Positions 1 to 5,528 of a stretch of DNA of 7,077 nucleotides are shown one piece after another. The DNA comes from Flavobacteriaceae bacterium. Its GTDB lineage: Bacteria; Bacteroidota; Bacteroidia; Flavobacteriales; Flavobacteriaceae. Within the stretch, counting starts at the first letter, position 1; each line of letters starts with the position of its first letter. The translations under genes were made by a program, and so were the position numbers. The notes beneath the pieces are model-generated. The model did not search any database. It was given only the letters and a program-made list of their open reading frames with translations, and had not been told where the DNA came from. The stretch is taken from positions 1 through 7,077 of the forward strand of contig JABDMQ010000054.1 in assembly GCA_013001365.1 (NCBI GenBank). The letters are read 5' to 3'.

Positions 1-4
1 TTTG

Positions 5-78
5 CTCCTCAGGTTGGGCTCGAACCAACGACCCTCTGATTAACAGTCAGATGCTCTAACCAACTGAGCTACTGAGGA
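5..78 (-). tRNA. tRNA-Asn (anticodon GTT)
   Basis: Read on the minus strand this is a complete 74-nt cloverleaf. A 7-bp acceptor stem (TCCTCAG with CTGAGGA) is perfectly paired, with G as the discriminator base, as expected for bacterial tRNA-Asn. The D-arm carries AGCTCAGTTGGTTAGAGC. The anticodon arm is CTGACTGTTAATCAG, with GTT in the loop, which reads AAC and AAU codons. The T-arm contains GGTTCGAGCC. The 3' CCA is not encoded (the discriminator is followed by CAAA), so it must be added after transcription. It lies downstream of rseP on the same strand but has its own promoter, so it is probably an independent unit. Only four bases of the window follow it, so a further tRNA or a terminator cannot be seen. 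Confidence 0.97.
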
Positions 79-102
79 ATGTTTTTTTCGCGTGAGCGAG
101 CG

Positions 103-133
103 CAAATATAGGCGTTTTTTTAGTTTCTTCAAA
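103..133 (-). promoter_or_regulatory. Promoter of tRNA-Asn (TTTG-N19-TATATTTG)
   Basis: On the minus strand a TTTG (positions 133 to 130) is followed after exactly 19 bases by TATATTTG (110 to 103). This matches the Bacteroidota housekeeping sigma consensus TTTG-N19-20-TAnnTTTG. Transcription would begin near position 97, giving a leader of about 20 nt before the tRNA 5' end at 78. The stretch directly after the -7 box is GC-rich (GCGCTCGCTCACGCG), unlike the surrounding AT-rich spacer. This is the best promoter in the window. Confidence 0.8.
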
Positions 134-154
134 TTTAATCAATTAAAAAAACCA

Positions 155-1495
155 CTAATTGAAAATCGCTTTTACGATGTCGTTTCCATTAGCAAATAGT
201 ACCAAAGCAATCAGTATAAAGAAACCGACCATCTGTGCTTTCTCCAAGAAATTTTCACTTGGTTTGCGTTGCGATACCATTTCGTATAACAAGAACATGA
301 CATGACCTCCGTCCAATGCCGGAATCGGTAATAAATTCAATACCCCTAACATGATCGAAAGGAATGCCGTAATGCTCCAAAAGAACTCCCAACTCCATGA
401 ATCCGGGAAAATATCATAGATGGCCTTAAATCCACCAACGCCTTTGTAAGCACCTGTGCTAGGCGTAAATATTTTCTTTAGTTGTGTTCCGTATGAGGAA
501 ATCTGTCCGGTGAATTTATTCCAGCCTATAGACCAACTCTCTGCGAAGCCATAATCCTTTCTTACAATATCATAATACCCAACTTTTTCAATGTCAGATA
601 AGGTCCCTGTTGGCCTGATGCCAAATCTACCAGTATCATCTACTTGCAGTTCCATAGAAAGGGTTTGGCCTTCACGAAGTATATCGACATTAACGGTCTG
701 TTTGGAAAGCGGTTTCAGCCTATCTGCAATTTGGTCGTAATACTTTAATGGCTCACCATTAATAGAGGTTATAATGTCATTTGGTTTTAAATCGGCTTGA
801 ACATTCAATGAAGAATCCGCCACAGTACCAACTACAAATGGATATCTTAATTCGAAAAAGCTCCTGCTCTTGGAAGTGCTTAGCTGCCCGAGATAATCCT
901 CGGGAAGGGTAACATCCTTAATTCCACCTTCATTCTGTATGGTTATAGTTTCGGCTTCAATTATATTCTTACGTATATCCGAATAATTAACTATTGGCTC
1001 ACCGTTTATCGCTACGACATTATCTCCTGTTTTAATTCCCAGGTCAGTAAGAATCGGATTGGTGACTTGATAGCCGTCTTTAATGCTTTTGGCTGCAATA
1101 TCAATATCGCCATATGCAAACGATGCCAATGAGTATATGATATACGCCAAAACAAAATTTACTGTGACACCACCCAGCATTATTACTAAACGTTGCCATG
1201 CGGGTTTAGATCTGAATTCCCATGGCTCAGGTGGTTTGGCCATCTGCTCCTTGTCCATGCTTTCATCGATCATTCCCGCGATCTTTACATAACCACCCAA
1301 TGGTAACCAACCTATTCCGTAAACAGTTTCACCGATTTTTTTCTTGAACAATGAATACTTTATATCGAAAAACAAGTAGAATTTCTCAACCTTGGTCTTA
1401 AAAAGCTTGGCTGGAATGAAATGCCCAAGTTCATGAAGGACTATCAAAATAGATAGGCTCAAGAAGAATTGGGATATTTTTATTAGGATTTCCAT
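155..1495 (-). CDS. rseP: RIP metalloprotease RseP (site-2 protease family, M50)
   Basis: This encodes a 446-residue inner-membrane zinc protease of the S2P/RseP family, which cuts transmembrane segments of substrates such as anti-sigma factors and leftover signal peptides. The zinc site HELGH is at residues 21-25 inside the first membrane segment. GGYVKIAGM at about 67-75 is the conserved membrane re-entrant region. A second membrane segment lies near 100-128. Two PDZ-like domains follow (about 137-205 and 220-290, each with an INGEP signature). The third zinc ligand lies in NLLPIPALDGGH (Asp395), and a last hydrophobic helix is near 420-437. Length and order are typical of Bacteroidota RseP. 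The start is ATG; no clear Shine-Dalgarno is seen, and a -7 box lies about 28 bp upstream. The TAG stop is at 155-157. The substrate in this organism cannot be told from the window. Confidence 0.95.
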   Translation of the reverse strand: MEILIKISQFFLSLSILIVLHELGHFIPAKLFKTKVEKFYLFFDIKYSLFKKKIGETVYGIGWLPLGGYVKIAGMIDESMDKEQMAKPPEPWEFRSKPAWQRLVIMLGGVTVNFVLAYIIYSLASFAYGDIDIAAKSIKDGYQVTNPILTDLGIKTGDNVVAINGEPIVNYSDIRKNIIEAETITIQNEGGIKDVTLPEDYLGQLSTSKSRSFFELRYPFVVGTVADSSLNVQADLKPNDIITSINGEPLKYYDQIADRLKPLSKQTVNVDILREGQTLSMELQVDDTGRFGIRPTGTLSDIEKVGYYDIVRKDYGFAESWSIGWNKFTGQISSYGTQLKKIFTPSTGAYKGVGGFKAIYDIFPDSWSWEFFWSITAFLSIMLGVLNLLPIPALDGGHVMFLLYEMVSQRKPSENFLEKAQMVGFFILIALVLFANGNDIVKAIFN

Positions 1496-1509
1496 CTATG
1501 TTTGCTGGG

Positions 1510-1519
1510 GATTATAATC
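1510..1519. repeat. Perfect 10-bp palindrome over the predicted rseP transcription start
   Basis: GATTATAATC equals its own reverse complement. It lies just downstream of the rseP -7 box (1523-1530, minus strand), so it would cover the transcription start or the first bases of the leader. It could be a repressor site or a chance AT-rich palindrome. No regulator is encoded nearby. Confidence 0.35.
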
Positions 1520-1522
1520 GCA

Positions 1523-1530
1523 CAAAAATA
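1523..1530 (-). promoter_or_regulatory. Putative -7 box of rseP
   Basis: The minus strand reads TATTTTTG, a match to TAnnTTTG. Transcription would start near 1517, leaving about 20 nt of leader before the rseP ATG. No TTG-type -33 element is present at the usual 17-23 bp spacing. Its place is occupied by an inverted repeat (1534-1550), which suggests regulated or weak transcription. Confidence 0.55.
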
Positions 1531-1533
1531 CGC

Positions 1534-1550
1534 TTTTAGTTAAACTAAAA
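1534..1550. repeat. Operator-like palindrome upstream of rseP -7 box
   Basis: TTTTAGTT and AACTAAAA are perfect 8-bp inverted repeats around a single central A. The 17-bp site lies between the rseP -7 box and where a -33 element would be expected, a typical position for a dimeric regulator to bind. It is AT-rich, so chance is possible. Confidence 0.45.
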
Positions 1551-1577
1551 AAATTAGATCGATTTCCGGACAACATT

Positions 1578-1645
1578 TTTAACAATCCTTTGTGAATCAA
1601 GCATATACAATTCACAAATTATTATAACATTTTTTGATTGTTAAA
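1578..1645. repeat. Nested inverted repeats in the rseP-sco intergenic region
   Basis: Two perfect inverted repeats are nested. The outer pair is TTTAACAATC (1578-1587) with GATTGTTAAA (1636-1645), 10 bp. The inner pair is TTTGTGAAT (1589-1597) with ATTCACAAA (1610-1618), 9 bp around a 12-nt loop. One base separates the left arms and 17 bases (1619-1635) separate the right arms. The structure lies upstream of both predicted transcription starts. It is therefore more likely a protein-binding or cruciform DNA element than an RNA hairpin of either gene, unless an unseen transcript crosses it. Confidence 0.55.
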
Positions 1646-1671
1646 TTCGTGCATATAATTCGCTTTCATAG

Positions 1672-1679
1672 TATTTTTG
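1672..1679 (+). promoter_or_regulatory. Putative -7 box of the sco gene
   Basis: TATTTTTG matches TAnnTTTG and is followed by C, as is common in Bacteroidota promoters. Transcription would start around 1684-1686, about 10 nt before the ATG at 1695. The last three bases form an in-frame TTG (1677-1679), which would extend the protein by six residues. Because this TTG lies inside the promoter, the ATG is the better start. No well-spaced -33 TTG is evident. Confidence 0.6.
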
Positions 1680-1694
1680 CAGCAAATTTCTTTC

Positions 1695-2366
1695 ATGCTA
1701 GGATTTTTCAAGAAATATAGACTCTTTGCAATAGTATTGGCCATTCTATCGGTCATAATCCTGTCTATTTTCTATTCCATCCTCAAACCAAGGAAAGTAT
1801 TGCCGATCTATCAACCATCACAAGTTAATTTTGAGCTAGTCGATAGTACTATTCAGCATAAAAGCAAATACCATAAAATAGCGGATTTCAGTCTTGTCAA
1901 CCAAAATGGTGATACTATAACCGAAAAAGATTACGAAGACAAAATCTATGTTGCCGATTTCTTTTTTACGACCTGTCAAACCATTTGCCCAATAATGACG
2001 GATCATATGCGCGAAATACAAGAAGAACTTAAGAATGACCAAGACATTATGCTATTATCACATTCGGTGACTCCTAAAATAGATTCAGTGGCACAGCTTA
2101 AACGATATGCAAAGGAGAAAGGTGTAGATGATTCGAAGTGGAATCTGGTAACTGGAGACAAAAAACAGATCTATGATCTGGCAAGGCAATCTTACCTTGC
2201 TGTTAAAACAGCTGGAACAGGTGATCAATACGATATGATCCATACGGAGAATTTCATGCTGATCGATAAGAAAAAACAGATCAGGGGCTTTTATGATGGC
2301 ACAGATCCAGAAGATATTGAACGCTTGTTGGAGGATATTTCAGTCTTGAAAAATGAATACCAGTAG
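1695..2366 (+). CDS. SCO family (SCO1/SenC/PrrC) thioredoxin-like protein
   Basis: This encodes 223 residues. A short cytoplasmic N-terminus is followed by one membrane anchor (about residues 8-28) and a periplasmic thioredoxin-like Sco domain. The copper/thiol motif TTCQTICP places Cys94 and Cys98 in the CxxxC spacing, and the conserved distal His is His183 in MIHTENF. Family members deliver copper to the CuA site of cytochrome c oxidase or act as periplasmic thiol reductants; which applies here is not visible. Where many Sco proteins have a DPERDTP segment, this one reads LSHSVTPKIDSV, a variant I associate with Bacteroidota members. The ATG at 1695 is chosen over an in-frame TTG at 1677 that lies within the -7 box. 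The gene is followed after 81 bp by feoA, which has its own promoter-like element. Confidence 0.92.
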   Translation: MLGFFKKYRLFAIVLAILSVIILSIFYSILKPRKVLPIYQPSQVNFELVDSTIQHKSKYHKIADFSLVNQNGDTITEKDYEDKIYVADFFFTTCQTICPIMTDHMREIQEELKNDQDIMLLSHSVTPKIDSVAQLKRYAKEKGVDDSKWNLVTGDKKQIYDLARQSYLAVKTAGTGDQYDMIHTENFMLIDKKKQIRGFYDGTDPEDIERLLEDISVLKNEYQ

Positions 2367-2395
2367 TATTGATCTTTTAACTCCTGCTAATTTTT

Positions 2396-2408
2396 TTTGC
2401 AATGCAAA
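2396..2408. promoter_or_regulatory. Palindrome at the feoA promoter, candidate metal-responsive operator
   Basis: TTTGCA and TGCAAA are perfect 6-bp inverted repeats around a central A. The site ends 6 bp before the feoA -7 box, so a bound dimer would overlap the space RNA polymerase needs. Its left half includes a TTTG that could double as a -33 element, although the 15-bp spacing is short. Ferrous iron uptake genes are usually repressed by Fur or DtxR-type regulators. The sequence is not a textbook Fur box, so the regulator is unknown. Confidence 0.45.
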
Positions 2409-2414
2409 TTAACC

Positions 2415-2422
2415 TACTTTTG
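2415..2422 (+). promoter_or_regulatory. Putative -7 box of the feoAB operon
   Basis: TACTTTTG matches TAnnTTTG. The transcript would start about 2427-2429, giving a leader of about 20 nt before the feoA TTG start codon. It overlaps no coding sequence and lies 49 bp after the sco stop codon. The feo genes can therefore be transcribed independently of sco even if some readthrough occurs. Confidence 0.6.
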
Positions 2423-2447
2423 TTGCTTAGAATGAATCTAAATAAGG

Positions 2448-2684
2448 TTGGAACTCACATTAGCAGATCTTAATAAAGGGGAAAAAGGCATCATCAAGGA
2501 AATTTCCTCTGATCAGGTACCGCTAAAATTGCTCGAAATGGGTTGTTTGCCTGGCAATGAAGTCGAGCTTCTTCAGTTGGCACCTTTTAAGGACCCAATG
2601 TACCTAAATATTAACGGTAGTCATCTCGCCATACGCTTGGAAATCGCTAAAATGGTCATTATAGAAAAAATATCCAATGGCTAA
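2448..2684 (+). CDS. feoA: Ferrous iron transport protein A (FeoA)
   Basis: This encodes a 78-residue cytoplasmic SH3-like FeoA protein. Family signatures seen are LADLNKGEKGIIKEI at the start, the central LLEMGCLPGNEVELL and the C-terminal hydrophobic strand HLAIRLEIAKMVII. FeoA binds or modulates FeoB in Fe(II) uptake. The start is taken as TTG: an in-frame TAA lies only three codons upstream (2439-2441), and the next in-frame ATG would remove the first 30 or so residues, including half the domain. An AAGG directly before the TTG is the only SD-like sequence and is very close. The 3' end overlaps feoB by 8 bp, so the two are translationally linked. In some Bacteroidota FeoA is fused to FeoB; here they are separate. 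Confidence 0.92.
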   Translation: MELTLADLNKGEKGIIKEISSDQVPLKLLEMGCLPGNEVELLQLAPFKDPMYLNINGSHLAIRLEIAKMVIIEKISNG

Positions 2685-4773
2685 GCAGATCAACGTTGCA
2701 CTAATTGGCAATCCCAATACAGGAAAGACTTCTGTCTTCAATGCTCTTACAGGCCTTAATCAAAAAGTGGGCAATTACCCAGGGATCACAGTTGAGAAAA
2801 AGCAAGGAATCTGCAAATTACCAAGAGGTGTGAAAGCCCATATCCTAGACCTTCCAGGAACATATAGCCTAAATGCATCCTCCATTGATGAAAGCGTTGT
2901 CATTGAATTGCTACTGAACAAGAATGACAAGGATTTTCCAGATGTAGCTATCCTGATAAGCGATGTTGAAAACCTGAAACGCAACCTATTGTTGTTCACC
3001 CAGATCAAGGACCTGGAAATTCCGGTAATCCTAGCTATCAACATGAGCGATCGTATGAATTACAAGGGCATTTCACTGGACATTCCTTACCTCGAGGAAA
3101 AACTCAGGACCAAGATCGCTCTAGTTAGTACGCGGCGAAATTCAGGCATTCAAGAGCTTAAGGACCTTATTTTGAGCTATAAAACGATTCCTACTACGCC
3201 TTGTCTCGATTCTTCTGCAATAGACCAAGAGTATTTCGATCGACTTAGCAAAGCATTTCCTAATCAATTGGTTTACAAGCTGTGGTTGGTTATTACGCAG
3301 GATGTCAATTTTGGCAAGACCGAAAGAAAGGAAGCAAGCATTGAAAGTTTCAAGACCAAATCGAAATCAGACTTGAAACGGTTGCAGCAAAAAGAGACCA
3401 TAAAACGCTACCAGTTCATCAATAACACCCTTAAAGTTGGCCAAACCATCGATGCATCCAAGGCCAAGGATTTAAGGTCACGTTTCGATAGGGTCCTGAC
3501 CCATAAATTCTGGGGCTATGCCATCTTCGCAATCATACTCCTTACGATTTTCCAGGCCATTTATGATTGGGCCGAATATCCAATGGACCTAATAGACAGG
3601 TCTTTCGCTTCCTTAAGTGAATGGACCAAAATGACCCTTCCTGAAGGTGCGTTCACCAATTTAATTGCTGAAGGAATCATTCCTGGATTAGGTGGCATCG
3701 TCATTTTCATTCCGCAAATAGCCTTCTTGTTCTTGTTCATTGCGGTTCTGGAAGAAAGCGGCTATATGAGTCGTGTCGTATTCTTGATGGATCGCGTCAT
3801 GCGGCGATTTGGGTTGAGTGGTAAAAGTGTTGTTCCGCTTATTTCCGGCACAGCTTGTGCCATTCCAGCTATTATGGCGACCAGGAATATTGAGAACTGG
3901 AAAGAGCGACTGATCACTATCCTGGTTACGCCATTTACGACATGCTCCGCTCGATTGCCAGTTTACTTGATCATCATTGCCTTGGTAATCCCGGAAGGAC
4001 GCATCATAGGTTTGAGCTACCAAGCCTTGACCTTGATGCTTTTGTATCTGATAGGATTTGGCATCGCTGTATTTTCAGCTTGGTTGCTCAATAAAGTATT
4101 AAAGATCAGGACCAAGACCTATTTCGTGATAGAAATGCCTAATTACAAATTACCTCTGTTCAAGAATGTAGTTATTACCGTCATCGAAAAAACCAAATCC
4201 TTCGTTTTTGGTGCTGGAAAGATCATATTGGCCATATCCATTATACTTTGGTTCTTGGCATCCTATGGCCCAGGTGACCAATTCAACAAAGCTGAAGAGC
4301 TCGTTACCTCAGAATATGCAACACAAAATATAAGTGAAGAAGACCTTCATACAAAAATTGCGTCGCATAAACTGGAGCATTCTTTTATTGGCATTACTGG
4401 AAGGGCCATTGAACCCGTAATAAGACCATTAGGCTATGATTGGAAAATAGGAATCGCATTGCTAAGCTCGTTTGCTGCAAGAGAGGTCTTTGTGGGCACC
4501 TTGGCGACTATTTACAGTGTTGGAAGTGATGAGGAAGAAACGATAAAGAACAGGATGGCAGGAGAAGTGAATCCCATTTTAGGAGGGCCGTTGTTTAATT
4601 TTGCTAGCGGAATCTCACTTCTTTTGTTCTATGCCTTTGCTATGCAGTGCATGAGTACTTTGGCCATTGTTAAACGTGAGACCAATAGTTGGAAATGGCC
4701 TATTTTACAATTGGTTATCATGACGGCCTTTGCTTATATTGTAGCACTTATTGCCTTTCAATTCTTGAAATAA
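2677..4773 (+). CDS. feoB: Ferrous iron transporter FeoB
   Basis: This encodes a complete 698-residue inner-membrane Fe(II) transporter with an N-terminal G-domain. G1 is GNPNTGKTS (residues 11-19). The G2 region is YPGIT with Thr38. G3 is DLPG (58-61), G4 is NMSD (122-125), and the G5 region is STR (151-153). A helical GDI-type linker (about 170-275) follows, then a polytopic membrane domain. The first Gate motif includes SGTACAIPA with Cys394. The second region, PFTTCSARLPVY, contains Cys423. The C-terminal QCMSTLAIVKRETNSWKWP (Cys658) is also typical. Length is near the family norm, with no frameshift. It overlaps feoA by 8 bp. Downstream are an inverted repeat and a small FeoB-associated gene, with no convincing promoter between, which suggests one transcript. 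Confidence 0.97.
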   Translation: MAKQINVALIGNPNTGKTSVFNALTGLNQKVGNYPGITVEKKQGICKLPRGVKAHILDLPGTYSLNASSIDESVVIELLLNKNDKDFPDVAILISDVENLKRNLLLFTQIKDLEIPVILAINMSDRMNYKGISLDIPYLEEKLRTKIALVSTRRNSGIQELKDLILSYKTIPTTPCLDSSAIDQEYFDRLSKAFPNQLVYKLWLVITQDVNFGKTERKEASIESFKTKSKSDLKRLQQKETIKRYQFINNTLKVGQTIDASKAKDLRSRFDRVLTHKFWGYAIFAIILLTIFQAIYDWAEYPMDLIDRSFASLSEWTKMTLPEGAFTNLIAEGIIPGLGGIVIFIPQIAFLFLFIAVLEESGYMSRVVFLMDRVMRRFGLSGKSVVPLISGTACAIPAIMATRNIENWKERLITILVTPFTTCSARLPVYLIIIALVIPEGRIIGLSYQALTLMLLYLIGFGIAVFSAWLLNKVLKIRTKTYFVIEMPNYKLPLFKNVVITVIEKTKSFVFGAGKIILAISIILWFLASYGPGDQFNKAEELVTSEYATQNISEEDLHTKIASHKLEHSFIGITGRAIEPVIRPLGYDWKIGIALLSSFAAREVFVGTLATIYSVGSDEEETIKNRMAGEVNPILGGPLFNFASGISLLLFYAFAMQCMSTLAIVKRETNSWKWPILQLVIMTAFAYIVALIAFQFLK

Positions 4774-4780
4774 AAGCCGT

Positions 4781-4886
4781 GTCACTTCGAGTAAAATTCT
4801 TTTTTAGAATTTTGTATCGAGAAGCGACTTCAATAGTATTTACTTGTTTTCGATACAATTTTCTTTCGAAAATCACTCAAACTGAC
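4781..4886. repeat. Cloverleaf-forming inverted repeat element in the feoB 3' spacer
   Basis: The 106 bp form an imperfect inverted repeat in which each arm contains its own hairpin. The outer stem pairs 4781-4792 (GTCACTTCGAGT) with 4875-4886 (ACTCAAACTGAC), 10 of 12 positions. The left hairpin pairs 4793-4800 with 4806-4813, a perfect 8-bp stem with a TTTTT loop. The inner stem pairs GTATCGA (4814-4820) with TCGATAC (4850-4856), 7 of 7. The right hairpin pairs 4858-4863 with 4868-4873, 6 of 6. Together they draw a four-way cloverleaf starting 7 bp after the feoB stop. It resembles dispersed palindromic intergenic repeats I associate with flavobacterial genomes; copy number here is unknown. 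It might stabilise the feoB 3' end or lower expression of the next gene. Confidence 0.7.
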
Positions 4887-4920
4887 GTAAATTCGCAACA
4901 ACTTAGACGACAAAACAGTG

Positions 4921-5061
4921 ATGAACACGTTGATTCAAAACATATTGGTAATTACCGCACTTGGACTAGCACTATTGTTCTTGGTACGTAAGTTCTTTTG
5001 GAAGAAACCAGCTAAATCCAATAGCGCCTCATGCGGCACTGATGATTGCGGATGTCACTAA
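4921..5061 (+). CDS. FeoB-associated Cys-rich membrane protein
   Basis: This small gene encodes 46 residues: ATG at 4921, TAA at 5059-5061. The product has one hydrophobic segment (about residues 4-22) followed by a basic stretch (RKFFWKKPAK) and a cysteine tail ASCGTDDCGCH with Cys38, Cys43 and Cys45. This is the layout of the FeoB-associated Cys-rich membrane protein family, small peptides found right after feoB in many bacteria. The positive-inside rule puts the cysteine tail in the cytoplasm, where it could bind iron or interact with FeoB; the exact role is not established. It lies 147 bp after feoB, with the cloverleaf repeat between. Its stop overlaps the stop of the convergent gene on the other strand by 4 bp. 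A longer frame (4689-4991) overlapping its first half encodes nothing recognisable. Confidence 0.88.
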   Translation: MNTLIQNILVITALGLALLFLVRKFFWKKPAKSNSASCGTDDCGCH

Positions 5062-5456
5062 TTGACCTGTAGTTCCAACTGATATTCTTGATCTACGATT
5101 TTAGTCAATCCTTTAGGATACGGATAAAGTGCCAATCCATGAATATTCAAGTAATCTGAATTGAATAATTGCATAGCACTTTGATTGACAGCCCCTGAAG
5201 CATGAAAAACCAACTCTTTGTTATGAGAGAACTTACCGTTCCTGTAAATTGCTACAAGTACTATGGCCTCTCCGGCACGAATGCAATTAACGCCTTCAGG
5301 ACAACGAGAATCTGAAATAAGCTCAACAAATTCAATACTTACATCATCTATATGGATGGCATCGCCAAAATTCAAACTAGCTATTCCTGGCTCAGGTTGT
5401 GCTAATGAGGAAAGTGAGATCATTAAAATGGGCAAAAAAAGTAAAAATCGTTTCAT
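5058..5456 (-). CDS. Secreted hypothetical protein with DSRCP-x4-C-x2-AGEA motif
   Basis: This encodes 132 residues beginning with a clear Sec signal peptide (KRF, a hydrophobic stretch, then SSLAQ with probable cleavage after Ala19). There is no lipobox cysteine, so it is probably soluble in the periplasm or exported. The mature part looks beta-rich and holds the distinctive stretch SDSRCPEGVNCIRAGEA (residues 48-64). Cys52 and Cys58 are the only cysteines and may form a disulfide. I recognise this DSRCP...C..AGEA motif from uncharacterised small secreted or lipoprotein sequences in bacteria but know no function. The TAG stop overlaps the stop of the FeoB-associated gene. Its start is back-to-back with the small His/Glu-rich gene. 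Upstream, the minus strand carries TACTTTG (5502-5496), one base short of a standard -7 box. Confidence 0.8.
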   Translation of the reverse strand: MKRFLLFLPILMISLSSLAQPEPGIASLNFGDAIHIDDVSIEFVELISDSRCPEGVNCIRAGEAIVLVAIYRNGKFSHNKELVFHASGAVNQSAMQLFNSDYLNIHGLALYPYPKGLTKIVDQEYQLELQVN

Positions 5457-5515
5457 ACAAAATATTATTCAATCTTAATGTAACCTAAATCATGCCAAAG
5501 TACTTCCATTTTTCT

Positions 5516-5523
5516 TAACTTTG
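5516..5523 (+). promoter_or_regulatory. Putative -7 box of the efflux locus, very close to the start codon
   Basis: TAACTTTG matches TAnnTTTG and ends only 5 bp before the ATG at 5529. Transcription from this box would start within a few bases of the start codon, giving a leaderless or nearly leaderless mRNA. No -33 TTG is evident at the usual distance, which would fit an activator-dependent promoter. Confidence 0.6.
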
Positions 5524-5528
5524 TTAGG

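Noticed and set aside
139..162. TCAATTA/TAATTGA inverted repeat at the rseP stop as a terminator
   Set aside because: The stem is only A/T-rich with two G/C pairs, contains the stop codon, and has its T-run in the loop instead of after the stem.
1677..1694. TTG at 1677 as the start of the Sco protein
   Set aside because: The TTG is the last part of the TATTTTTG -7 box, so it would not be in the transcript. The ATG at 1695 gives a normal Sco N-terminus.
3688..4023. 111-codon minus-strand frame inside feoB
   Set aside because: It is antisense to the conserved membrane domain of FeoB, lacks a promoter or recognisable protein features, and has odd composition.
4689..4991. 100-codon plus-strand reading frame overlapping the end of feoB and the repeat
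   Set aside because: It overlaps feoB in another frame, runs through the palindromic repeat, and shows no recognisable domain. The 46-codon frame at 4921 gives a clear family match.
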